46,827 nt of DNA from Acidimicrobiaceae bacterium (GTDB lineage: Bacteria > Actinomycetota > Acidimicrobiia > Acidimicrobiales > RAAP-2), in NCBI GenBank assembly GCA_003158855.1, contig PMLJ01000040.1:1-46827 (forward strand). Direction: 5' to 3'. Made by a program: the position numbers and the translations under genes. Of the stretch, positions 26,942-34,717 are shown piece by piece (position 1 is the first letter of the stretch; every line of letters starts with the position of its first letter). The notes beneath the pieces are model-generated. The model searched no databases, was not told the origin of the DNA, and was given only the letters and a program-made list of their open reading frames with translations.

Positions 26942-27429
26942 CACGAGCGTTTCGATGGCAAGAGGCTTCGAGACTGGAACAGCAGCGATGGCAAGCACAC
27001 CAGACCCGTCGCCACTTCAAGACCGCCCAAGTGCCAGGCGTGAATGGTCATCAGGAATTGGGCAGCGATCGTTAGCAGTGCCAGACTCGTCCCCGCGGAG
27101 AGTGAGAACTCCAAGGGCGCGTTCTTCAGTTTCAGCAGTCCAACGACTGACCAGCCTGGAATGAACAGGCCCATGGCCAAACCAAGAACGAATCTCACCG
27201 GTCCGTGGTTGTTTCCCAAAGTCAGCCCAATCGTGGTCACATCGATCAGCGCAAGCAGCACTGAGAGCGCCGGCCTTTTCTTGTCCCGCCGACTTCGTCG
27301 CATTGTGACACCGTCGCCTCTTGGATCAACGCCGTCCACGAGAGCCCCGTGCGTTGTCGCGTCAGGGTTAATTCCACTCAAGAGCAATCTCCTTCGCACG
27401 CTTCGTCGCCAAAAAGCCTGCTCCGACAC
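26941..27429 (-). CDS. Membrane protein, first gene of three-gene module
   Basis: The hydrophobic core lies at residues ~52-150: ALSVLLALIDVTTIGLTLGN, RFVLGLAMGLFIPGWSVVGL and ISLALLTIAAQFL-like helices. The GLFIPGW motif resembles DUF1616-like membrane proteins, a tentative similarity. The first ~42 residues are basic and may not be translated; ATG at 27303 is an alternative start giving ~120 aa. It is coupled by TGATG to the 73-residue membrane protein. Confidence 0.6.
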   Translation of the reverse strand: MSEQAFWRRSVRRRLLLSGINPDATTHGALVDGVDPRGDGVTMRRSRRDKKRPALSVLLALIDVTTIGLTLGNNHGPVRFVLGLAMGLFIPGWSVVGLLKLKNAPLEFSLSAGTSLALLTIAAQFLMTIHAWHLGGLEVATGLVCLPSLLFQSRSLLPSKRS

Positions 27430-27738
27430 AAAAGGTGACCGGGAACCAATCTAATCGACACTCGTGGCAGCAACTGTTGGTGGCAACCTTAATCTCTGAA
27501 CCACCGAAATCAGATCACTCCGGGCAATGAGGCCAGGCGGTCATCGGGCCAACGGTGGGGCTAAATGGGAATTCAACCTCTTGCCTGATCCGTTGTTGGC
27601 ACTGCGAATCGTTGCTTGGCTGGCCCTTCACCTCGCCGCCACTCCGTCGAAGGCCAGCCGCCAGACTCAAACTGCTCAGCCCGCTGCGCCGAGGCGGCGC
27701 TCGCCGGTCATCAACCCTGGCGTTGCGAGGAGTCTCGC
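27430..27738. other. 309-bp intergenic space
   Basis: Lies downstream of a leftward GT2 gene and upstream of the membrane module. A GCGCCG-AGG-CGGCGC inverted repeat at 27686-27700 could fold but has no T-run. No gene is supported. Confidence 0.4.
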
Positions 27739-28830
27739 CTATTTCGGGAACTTCGAGCTCTCGGGTAGTTCGTCGGCTTCGATGATGCCCGAGGCGCCAT
27801 CGACCTGCTCCGTGGCGTGCGGTGACCCGCCGGGACGCTCCCAGAGTTGCCCCCCCTCCATCCTGAGCGCGTCAACCAGCATGGACAGATCCTTCACGCT
27901 GAATTCAACGGGAGTTTGGCGCACGACGACCTTTCCCCAGAAGAATCCTGCGCCAGCGCAGGCGGTTCCAACCACAATGAGCGCCATACGAGTCGCCGCC
28001 GTTCTTGGGTGAGAAAACAATGGTCGAATGCTCTGTCCAAACTCTCGGGGTATCGCCCGCAGCAAGTGCTGACGCTCGGCAGAAAGACCGGAGTCCGAGC
28101 CAGCAAGAAAAGCAACCGCAGCCTTCGAGAGGCCCTCCGACCAGCATCGAGTCCAGAAGTAGTGCCAGGTGAGTCGTGACCGGGGGACCCACTGGGATGC
28201 AACTGCTTCACGTGACATCACGAATCGCTCGTCCGGATAAGCGGCGGTGTAGCGAATCGCGATTTCGGTCTCTTCACAACCCAGTGGAATGACGTTCAAA
28301 CGACCGATGCCTTCCGCAAACCCTCCAACCAACTCAAAGACCTTGCGTCGTATCGCCATATTGGCGCCAATCGCGTTGCGAATCGGAGCATTCGACTCTG
28401 GCAGGCCCGCGTAACTGCAGCCGAGAACCCAATAGAACGTCTTGGGAAACCACTCGGGCGCACTATCGGGCCAGTGCGGAAGAATCCACCCACCGACCCC
28501 TACGACCTTGGGATCAGCGAACGGGAGGGTGAGCTTCTCGAGCCAGTCGGCCTCGGCATAGGCGTCGTCGTCCAGACAGGCGATGATGTCACCCGAAGCA
28601 ACGGCCACACCGGTGTTTCGAGCCCCCGACACCCCTTTCGTCGACTGGTTCGCCACAACACACACGTCCTTGAACTCCTCGGTCGCACGAATGCGAAGTC
28701 CCTCGTTGTAGTCGATCACCACGATGATTTCATCAGGCTTAAGGGTCTGCTCGCCGCACGACCGTATCGCCTCAACCAGAGTGGCCCAACGATCCATCGT
28801 GTAGGCGGGAATAATCACTGAGATTCTCAC
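27739..28830 (-). CDS. Family 2 glycosyltransferase
   Basis: The GT2 core begins at residue 2: ISVIIPAYTMDRWATLVEAI, IIVVIDYNEGL, KGVSGARNTGVAVASGDIIA, then CLDDDAYAEADWLEKL with the DxD motif. A GANMAIRRKVFELVGGF block and CEETEIAIRY follow. Residues ~270-305 include one hydrophobic stretch (ALIVVGTACAGAGFFWG), a likely membrane association. Length 363 aa. GTG at 28830 overlaps the previous stop by GTGA, so it is translationally coupled to the GT4-like gene and is the third gene of that operon. Confidence 0.88.
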   Translation of the reverse strand: MRISVIIPAYTMDRWATLVEAIRSCGEQTLKPDEIIVVIDYNEGLRIRATEEFKDVCVVANQSTKGVSGARNTGVAVASGDIIACLDDDAYAEADWLEKLTLPFADPKVVGVGGWILPHWPDSAPEWFPKTFYWVLGCSYAGLPESNAPIRNAIGANMAIRRKVFELVGGFAEGIGRLNVIPLGCEETEIAIRYTAAYPDERFVMSREAVASQWVPRSRLTWHYFWTRCWSEGLSKAAVAFLAGSDSGLSAERQHLLRAIPREFGQSIRPLFSHPRTAATRMALIVVGTACAGAGFFWGKVVVRQTPVEFSVKDLSMLVDALRMEGGQLWERPGGSPHATEQVDGASGIIEADELPESSKFPK

Positions 28831-29978
28831 GAAACTCCCACTTTCGTCGGAATCCCATTGTGATGCTCTTCGGTGGCGCTGATAATTCGCTGGGCGAGTT
28901 CACCCCATTTCTCAGGGTTGGGGAACTGCAGCTCTGCGAGGCGCAGCGCGTGGATGAGCGCTACGTGAACCGACGACGAACGACTCCGATCGGCGAAGAG
29001 CCCGCCCACGTAACCGCGTCCGACCTCGGGCGACCGAGGAGTACCGATCACGACCGTTCCTATGCCGCACTTCACGGCCATCGAGAAGGCCCGCGAATCG
29101 ATTGCGGGCTCGGCAATGCTCAACGCCGACGACGCAGCACACAGCTCTTCAAGGTCGAGCGATGAGATATCTTCACCGATCAGCAGCACGTGGCTCGAGT
29201 GGTAGCTATCGGCAACCAACTCCGGAACCATCGGCCCATCGAAGCGCATCACGATCTGAAGGCTGTAGCGGTCTATCCACGCTTCAGGAATGGCGTCGAA
29301 GGCCGCCAGCAACGTGGCCAGCGACACGGCATCGTTCTTGGGCAGGAACGCCGTGATCTGTTGTTTCGAGGTTCGTCCACCCCGTCCGATGAGCGACAAG
29401 GCCCGATTTACCTCGACGATCGGACCGGCACTTCCGAACTCGGTCGCCAGCTCCCTCGCTTGCGCAACGTCGCCAACGAGCACGACGTCGGCGTTCACCA
29501 TGGTGCTGGCCATACTCATCGCCCGGGCATGGTTAGGTTGAGGAAGACTCGCACAAGCTACTACCGTGAACACACCGGCAGAGCGACCAACTTCGATGAA
29601 CTGCTTTATCCACTCGTTGTCGATTCCGGGCCACGCGTAGGCGACCGCCGCCGCGGTCTGGGGCCCGATGAGTTTGCGGAATGTCTGGATCCTTGACCGA
29701 GCGTTCGATGGCGCTTGATGAATGACAATCGAACCGTCCTCGATCGGCGGAAACACCGCCGCCAACGAAGGCGCCCGGTGAAGCCCGGCCATGAGTCCGG
29801 TATTCAGGTCCACCTCAATGCGGGTTACCTTGGTCAGTCTTGCCATGGCCTGCACCAGCTCAGACACAATGATGCCCGGAATGGTCAGCGACGAGCCAGG
29901 GCCAGCCACGACGACACCGGCTCGGACTGCGGCCTCAGAAAGGCCGTTTCCCAACGAGTCTTCAGTGTGTCGTGACAC
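28827..29978 (-). CDS. GT4-like glycosyltransferase, divergent
   Basis: A 383-residue protein with a GT-B-type layout: GVVVAGPGSSLTIPGIIVSE at the N-terminus and, in the C-terminal half, SHVLLIGEDISSLDLEELCA, AFSMAVKCGIGTVVIGTP and FADRSRSSSVHVALIHALR. This is weakly like the retaining GT4 group where E-x7-E sits in a similar place, but the match is loose. It starts at GTG 29978, overlapping the upstream GT2 gene by 17 bp, and ends in a GTGA overlap with the next GT2. A transferase role is supported mainly by the operon. Confidence 0.6.
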   Translation of the reverse strand: MSRHTEDSLGNGLSEAAVRAGVVVAGPGSSLTIPGIIVSELVQAMARLTKVTRIEVDLNTGLMAGLHRAPSLAAVFPPIEDGSIVIHQAPSNARSRIQTFRKLIGPQTAAAVAYAWPGIDNEWIKQFIEVGRSAGVFTVVACASLPQPNHARAMSMASTMVNADVVLVGDVAQARELATEFGSAGPIVEVNRALSLIGRGGRTSKQQITAFLPKNDAVSLATLLAAFDAIPEAWIDRYSLQIVMRFDGPMVPELVADSYHSSHVLLIGEDISSLDLEELCAASSALSIAEPAIDSRAFSMAVKCGIGTVVIGTPRSPEVGRGYVGGLFADRSRSSSVHVALIHALRLAELQFPNPEKWGELAQRIISATEEHHNGIPTKVGVS

Positions 29979-30738
29979 GGTAACTCCGGAATCTTTCTCG
30001 CAGAATGACTCGAAGGCAGCTGAATCCGTCCCGGACGGCGTTCAAGTTGCTGCTGCCATGGATTCGATCGGTCTCGAAGCATGGGACTTCAACCGTATTC
30101 AGGCCGGCGCGATGGGCTCGAATGTCAATGAGCAATTCGACTTCGAATCCGTCGGTATCGATACGAATGTCGTCCAGCCGGTCAGCCCACACGCCCTTGA
30201 AGCCGTAGGTGCCGTCCGTGTAACGGGCGCCGAAGAGCAGCCAGATGAGCAGGCAGATTCCCTGATCTCCGAATCGACGGAGCTTCGTGATGTCGGTCGA
30301 GCCGCCACCAGTGGCGAAGCGACTTCCCTTCACATAATCCGCCCCGGCCACGAGCGCGTCTCTGAAGGCACCTATCTCCGCGCCGTCCATGGACCCGTCC
30401 GCGTCCATGATGATGAGAATCTCCCCTTTCGCCTCCGCGAGGCCCGCCTGCAGGGCAGCTCCCTTGCCGCGGCGCGCCTGTTGAACAATTCGCACATCCG
30501 GCCGGAGAACCTTCGCCACGCGTTCGGTGTCGTCACGCGAACGACCGTCCACAAGGATGATTTCATCCACCCAATCAGGAATTGTGTTGATGACGTAGGG
30601 AATGTTGCCAGCCTCGTTCAAGCTGGGAATGATGACTGAAACCGTTGGCGCGCTCGGCCGGGAGTTGCGCCCAAGGTCATTGCCAGAATGACCTGATTCC
30701 GCTGCAAGGTCGACCGGCAGCACTTTAGTTCTCCTCAT
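29962..30738 (-). CDS. Dolichol-phosphate-mannose-synthase-like GT2
   Basis: The GT2 core has VSVIIPSLNEAGNIPYVINT, DEIILVDGRSRDDT, GKGAALQAGLAEAKGEILI and IMDADGSMDG with the DAD motif. The KGSRFATGGGSTDITKLRRF block is typical of DPM1-like synthases that charge a polyprenyl phosphate. No membrane helices are present except IWLLFGARYTD. ATG at 30738 is chosen because GGAGG lies about 9 bases upstream; the in-frame TTG at 30759 would put the binding site inside the gene. First gene of a three-gene coupled operon. It probably makes the polyprenyl-phospho-sugar used by the GT-C enzymes. Confidence 0.87.
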   Translation of the reverse strand: MRRTKVLPVDLAAESGHSGNDLGRNSRPSAPTVSVIIPSLNEAGNIPYVINTIPDWVDEIILVDGRSRDDTERVAKVLRPDVRIVQQARRGKGAALQAGLAEAKGEILIIMDADGSMDGAEIGAFRDALVAGADYVKGSRFATGGGSTDITKLRRFGDQGICLLIWLLFGARYTDGTYGFKGVWADRLDDIRIDTDGFEVELLIDIRAHRAGLNTVEVPCFETDRIHGSSNLNAVRDGFSCLRVILRERFRSYRVTTH

Positions 30739-30919
30739 CAGCCCATGCCTCCAAAACAATCCCAGAAACGTCCCTCCCTGTCAATACGAAACTAAGTACG
30801 AAACTAAGTACGAAGTGTAGCGACGCCAAGAGAATGTCCCAACTGGCACTCGCCCGTTGCGCGCTCATCCACGGAGTTGGATTGGCCAAACCCCTTGATT
30901 GCCCGTATGCCCTACTCAT
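30725..30919 (-). CDS. Possible small membrane protein, 64 aa
   Basis: ATG at 30919 has a good purine-rich binding site (AGGAAGGG, 6 bases upstream). The frame runs 64 codons and its stop overlaps the start of the DPM1-like gene by 14 bp. Residues ~30-45 carry LHFVLSFVLSFVLTG, a hydrophobic stretch encoded by a short 12-bp tandem repeat. No family is recognised. Good upstream signal and overlap suggest a leader or coupled small protein; chance is also possible. Confidence 0.35.
   Translation of the reverse strand: MSRAYGQSRGLANPTPWMSAQRASASWDILLASLHFVLSFVLSFVLTGRDVSGIVLEAWADEEN
30785..30814. repeat. 12-bp tandem repeat
   Basis: TACGAAACTAAG occurs twice in a row (30785-30796, 30797-30808) followed by a partial third copy. 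It lies inside the possible small membrane protein, where it encodes a VLSF repeat, upstream of the DPM1-like operon. Confidence 0.6.
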
Positions 30920-31104
30920 CTGATTCCCTTCCTTCCCGATCTGGTCTTTCGAAACCATCGAATTCGAATTCATTACAAGTATGTAGTTCTCTCAGGGGAA
31001 ACAACCTGGCTGATTCCTTGTCACGTTCCCTCCTGGAAGAGTCACCGCAAGTTCCAACCATTCATCGTGGAACATCGGCACTTCAGTGGTCTGCGATGCC
31101 CGCT

Positions 31105-32229
31105 CTACTTCGCCTGGTACTCGGCAACCCAATCGACATCGAGAGAGGACGGCGCGGTGGGGCACGCCCAACCTTGTCCGCACCACGTCTGCTGCTGGAG
31201 ACTTAGGTGCATTGGCTGGCCAGGGCTGGCCGCGGAATTGGTCACGGAGCCCCACACATTTCCATCAACGGTGTAGGTGATGGACGTTGGCGTCCAGATG
31301 ATTCCCCAGGTGTGCCATTTGGTGAGGTCGACGTTCACGGTGCGCGCAATCTGATTGTCCGACGCGGCATAGTGAACAGTCGCCGATGTCGAGGCCGTAC
31401 CGCCGTAACTTTCGTTGAAGTCAAGTTCCGGAGGCCAGACGTTTGCGTCAGGGACTAGCAACTCAACCTCGGTTGCCCCTGGTCCGGTGAGTCGCGAGCG
31501 GACAAAGTACGCGCCGTACGTCTGGCCCGCGACTCCGCAAAGGCAGGCGCCGCCGGTTACCCAGTCGTTGTTGAACGCAGGATCTTGGTAGGAGTTGAAT
31601 TGAAGCAACCCGCCGCCAACCGTGACGTGGGCCTGGGCGAACTGGCCGCTGGGGTCGCCACCGGGAACTCCCTCGTAAGCGCCCCAATTCACCGGCAGCG
31701 AACCGCCAGTGAAGTCAGTCACGTAGCTTTGGGAGTAGCCCGAGAGGGCACCCGCCGCTGGGGGGGCGTAACCGGATGGCTCAGAACCATCTGCCGTTCC
31801 GATCGGGTAGGCCCCATTCGGCGTCGAAGGGCCCGTAGTCGTAGTCACGGTAGGAGGAGGCGTGGTGGTTGTCGTGGTCGCCGCAACGGTCGACTTCGTT
31901 GTGGATGTCGTCACCTGCGGCGATGTCGTCACCTGCGGCGATGTCGTCACCTGTGGCGATGTCGTCACCGTTGTGCCTGCGGTCGGCCTGATTGGCGCCT
32001 TGCGTCGAGAACTGAACGCCACTAGCGCCGACTTCGTCTGCGCAGCGACGGACGTCGACAAGCTGGTCGACACGGCCGAAGTCGTGCCGACCGAGATTCG
32101 CGTCGAAGCCGAGGCGTCGATAGTCACCATTGCGGCGAGGACCGAAGAAGCGACGGCCAGCGTCACGATCTTTGGAAACCGGTGCGAGGTGTTGCCCTTG
32201 AGAAACTGGATTAATGTGCCCTTGTTCAT
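31105..32229 (-). CDS. Secreted GH16-like glycan hydrolase (paralogue C)
   Basis: Signal region at residues ~20-42 (KIVTLAVASSVLAAMVTIDA), then a Thr/Pro-rich linker (~80-135) with three TTSPQV units, as found in surface-tethered enzymes. The GH16 domain runs ~165-374 with catalytic ELDFNE at 268-273, WHTWGIIWTPTSITYTVDG and the two conserved Cys pairs (CLCG; WCGQGWAC). It is the third GH16 copy in this window and lacks the OmpA domain of paralogue B. The substrate is unknown and is likely a polymer made by the same island. Confidence 0.86.
   Translation of the reverse strand: MNKGTLIQFLKGNTSHRFPKIVTLAVASSVLAAMVTIDASASTRISVGTTSAVSTSLSTSVAAQTKSALVAFSSRRKAPIRPTAGTTVTTSPQVTTSPQVTTSPQVTTSTTKSTVAATTTTTTPPPTVTTTTGPSTPNGAYPIGTADGSEPSGYAPPAAGALSGYSQSYVTDFTGGSLPVNWGAYEGVPGGDPSGQFAQAHVTVGGGLLQFNSYQDPAFNNDWVTGGACLCGVAGQTYGAYFVRSRLTGPGATEVELLVPDANVWPPELDFNESYGGTASTSATVHYAASDNQIARTVNVDLTKWHTWGIIWTPTSITYTVDGNVWGSVTNSAASPGQPMHLSLQQQTWCGQGWACPTAPSSLDVDWVAEYQAK
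31904..31969. repeat. 18-bp tandem repeat in GH16 linker
   Basis: The unit GATGTCGTCACCTGCGGC recurs at 31904, 31922 and 31940 (one base differs in the third), with a partial fourth copy. It encodes TTSPQV units in the Thr-rich linker of paralogue C. Confidence 0.85.
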
Positions 32230-32464
32230 GCTTCCAAAATCGCAGTCTCAAGACACACCGCCGCCTACGCATTGTCAACAAATGCCCAACTTTGAGTTCG
32301 ACGCTGACACGTTGGTTCTTTCCCAAGTCGCTGAGGCTTACGTCCCCGTCTTCAGCGTTCGTGATTCGACGATTTCTGATTCTCGACGGCGTCTTGCCGG
32401 TCGCGCGACAATGAACGAGTGACGCCGCGGGCCTCGAATGGCGAAAGGAGTTCGGGCCCGATGA

Positions 32465-33418
32465 CTACACGGACCGGTGAGCCGCCCAGGCGTCTTCGAT
32501 AATGGCTTCGATTTCGGACCGCTCGGGCCGCCATCCCAGAATCTCGCGCGCCCGCTCGTTGCTGGCGACCGCGGCGGCGGGATCGCCGGGTCGGCGATCG
32601 GTGAAGCGGACCTCGAAATCGAGGCCGGTCACCCTCTTGATCGTCTCGACGACCTGGCGATTCGAAAAGCCGACGCCTGAGCCGAGGTTGAGCACTAGTT
32701 CAGGGTGGTCCTCGAGTGCAGAAATCGCGAGCACGTGAGCCTCGGCGAGATCGCTCACGTGGATGTAGTCGCGGATGCACGTTCCATCGGGAGTCGGATA
32801 GTCATCGCCGAAGATCTCCAGGTATTCCCGGCGCCCATCGGCCGCGTCGAGCGCAATGGGAATGAGGTGAATCTCAGGACTGTGACGCTCCGGATGCGCC
32901 AGGGTTCCCCCGGCGGCGTTGAAGTAGCGCATCGACGCCGCGCGCAACCGACCGGTTGAGACCAACCAGCTGAGTCCCTCTTCGACCATTCGCTTGGACT
33001 GGCCGTAGGGACTCTGCGGCTGGATCGATCGACTTTCGTCAATGGGCATCTCAACCTGGTTGCCATAGACCGCGCACGACGAGGAGAAGACGAAACGCTC
33101 CACGCCGGAGTGCACGAGTGCCTCCAACAGCCGAAAGGTCGACGCCACGTTGTTCGAGAAGAAGACCTCGGGGAACCTCATTGACTCGCCCGGTTCGATT
33201 CGAGCCGCGAAATGGACGCACGCGTCGAATGACCCCAGTGAACGGATCAGGTCGGCGTCGCCGCAGTCGCCCTCTACGAAGGTCGCCCCCGCCGGCACGT
33301 TCTCGACTCGTCCGGAAACGAGGTTATCCAGAGCGACGACCTCGTGGCCCTTCGCCAGCAGGAGTTCGCCAGTCGTCGAACCAATGAACCCGGCGGCTCC
33401 GGTCACGAGAACCTTCAC
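32465..33418 (-). CDS. galE: UDP-glucose 4-epimerase
   Basis: An extended SDR sugar-nucleotide epimerase that interconverts UDP-glucose and UDP-galactose in the cytoplasm. The NAD motif is MKVLVTGAAGFIGSTTGELL. The catalytic Ser is in FVFSSSCAVYG and the YxxxK pair in SPYGQSKRMVE. Further GalE motifs are RYFNAAGG, GTCIRDYIHVSDLAEAH and FTDRRPGDPAA. Length 317 aa is typical. It starts with GTG at 33418. It probably supplies UDP-Gal for the adjacent transferases. Confidence 0.93.
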   Translation of the reverse strand: MKVLVTGAAGFIGSTTGELLLAKGHEVVALDNLVSGRVENVPAGATFVEGDCGDADLIRSLGSFDACVHFAARIEPGESMRFPEVFFSNNVASTFRLLEALVHSGVERFVFSSSCAVYGNQVEMPIDESRSIQPQSPYGQSKRMVEEGLSWLVSTGRLRAASMRYFNAAGGTLAHPERHSPEIHLIPIALDAADGRREYLEIFGDDYPTPDGTCIRDYIHVSDLAEAHVLAISALEDHPELVLNLGSGVGFSNRQVVETIKRVTGLDFEVRFTDRRPGDPAAAVASNERAREILGWRPERSEIEAIIEDAWAAHRSV

Positions 33419-33855
33419 GAGGGCCTGCGCGCATTGGTGTGGACCGCCAACTTCGCCGGTACATGCGCAGCCCCCTGTGCACGAGCGTCAACAATTCTGA
33501 TCACCCGAGGAATGTAACACGGGCTCTGCGAGAAGATGCGTTGCCATCACCTTGGGCCGCCAGACTCTTTGGACAGTTTCGCCCTTGGGCAAGGCGTCGT
33601 CGAAGACCTGGACCAGAACCGCCGCGGAGCATCCAGTGCGATGATTTCGCAAACCAAGCACAACTGACGCACAAATTCAGCACTCGCTCCGCCTCAAACG
33701 CTGAATCAACACTCGATCGCCGCGAATCCTCAACTCACCATGCTCGAGGCGCCTCCGTGGAATCGACCGGTAACTGGTAGCGTCCTACGTGGAGAGATTC
33801 GAAGGAATACTGTTCCTTCCTTACGTAGTTGAAGGCTTCGAGGAAGTGATTCACC
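33419..33855. other. Divergent intergenic region galE / EAL gene
   Basis: A 437-bp region with promoters for both sides. It contains a nested inverted repeat (listed separately) and no convincing gene. Confidence 0.5.
33801..33819. promoter_or_regulatory. Nested inverted repeat, putative operator
   Basis: GAAGGAATACTGTTCCTTC is a 7-5-7 inverted repeat. It lies within an outer pair, CTACGT at 33785 and ACGTAG at 33823. The block is 37 bp before the ATG of the EAL gene, a typical place for an operator or mRNA hairpin. Confidence 0.45.
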
Positions 33856-34680
33856 ATGGCAAAGAGACCCGCGACTTCTGACCCGAAGAAGCCCCCGCAC
33901 GGCCTGATCGCCGAGTTGGCCCAGGCGCTGGAGCGCGACGAATTCTTCTTGGTGTACCAGCCCACGATCGACCTGCAGACCAACGCCTTCGCCGGGGTCG
34001 AGGCCCTGATTCGTTGGCGACACCCGCAACGCGGCGTGCTGAAGCCCGATCTCTTCATCGACGAACTCGAGGCGAGCGGGCAGATAGTCGAGGTGGGGCG
34101 CTGGGCCCTCAACACCGCCTGCTCCCAGGGCGCGATCTGGCACGACAAGGGTTACCGGTTCGCCGTCTCGGTGAACGTGTCGCCGAAACAGTTCGAGTCG
34201 GGCGAATTCGTTGACGACGTCGCCGGCGCCCTTGCCGCGAGTGAATTCGATCCCGCCCTCTTGGTCCTCGAATTCTCACAGACAACGATCCTGGAGACGA
34301 AGGAGTCATCGCTGCCTCGTCTCCATGAGTTGAAGGCCTTCGGAGTGCGGTTCGCGGTCGATGACTTCGAACCGGGAAGATCGGTCCTCGACGATCTCCA
34401 AGAGTTCACTATCGACGTCGTGAAGCTCGACCGGCAGTTCATCGCGGGAATGTCGAGCTCGTCGAGCGCGGCGGCGCTCGTTCGCGAGCTGGTGCAACGA
34501 GGCAAGACCCGCCACCTGCAGATAATCGCCTCGGGTATCGAGAATGCCGAGCAGCGCAAGCAGTTGCAGATCGAGGAAGTCAACACCGGCCAGGGCTATC
34601 TGTTCTCGGTTCCGCACGAAGCCGAGGAGATCGATCGCTTCTTGGAGGATTTCGCCATCTTCTCGGGAAAGCCGCTCTAG
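33856..34680 (+). CDS. EAL-domain protein with modified loop 6
   Basis: A stand-alone EAL domain (274 aa), the fold of cyclic di-GMP phosphodiesterases. Metal and catalytic positions are present: EAL at E49, N107, E139, D169-D170, K190, E229 and Q246. However the second Glu of the usual LEITES motif is Gln (LEFSQTT, Q142), DDFGTG is DDFEPG (residues 169-174), and the usual AEGVE is ASGIE. In characterised enzymes these loop-6 positions affect dimerisation and activity, so it may be weak or act as a receptor. GAGGAAG lies 11 bases upstream of ATG. A hybrid kinase follows after 37 bp. Confidence 0.9.
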   Translation: MAKRPATSDPKKPPHGLIAELAQALERDEFFLVYQPTIDLQTNAFAGVEALIRWRHPQRGVLKPDLFIDELEASGQIVEVGRWALNTACSQGAIWHDKGYRFAVSVNVSPKQFESGEFVDDVAGALAASEFDPALLVLEFSQTTILETKESSLPRLHELKAFGVRFAVDDFEPGRSVLDDLQEFTIDVVKLDRQFIAGMSSSSSAAALVRELVQRGKTRHLQIIASGIENAEQRKQLQIEEVNTGQGYLFSVPHEAEEIDRFLEDFAIFSGKPL

Positions 34681-34717
34681 GACTGCCGATGAAGCCGAGT
34701 CCAGGTACGTGACGCCG

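Noticed and set aside
25607-27043. Long rightward open frame across the membrane-protein module
   Set aside because: It is antisense to genes with clear transmembrane helices, is highly polar and lacks any motif; long antisense frames are expected in GC-rich genes.
27686-27700. Inverted repeat as terminator after the GT2 gene
   Set aside because: It can fold but has no T-run and only a 3-base loop, so an intrinsic terminator is not supported.
30785-30814. Tandem repeat as a CRISPR or iteron array
   Set aside because: Only two and a half 12-bp copies with no spacers and no replication gene nearby.
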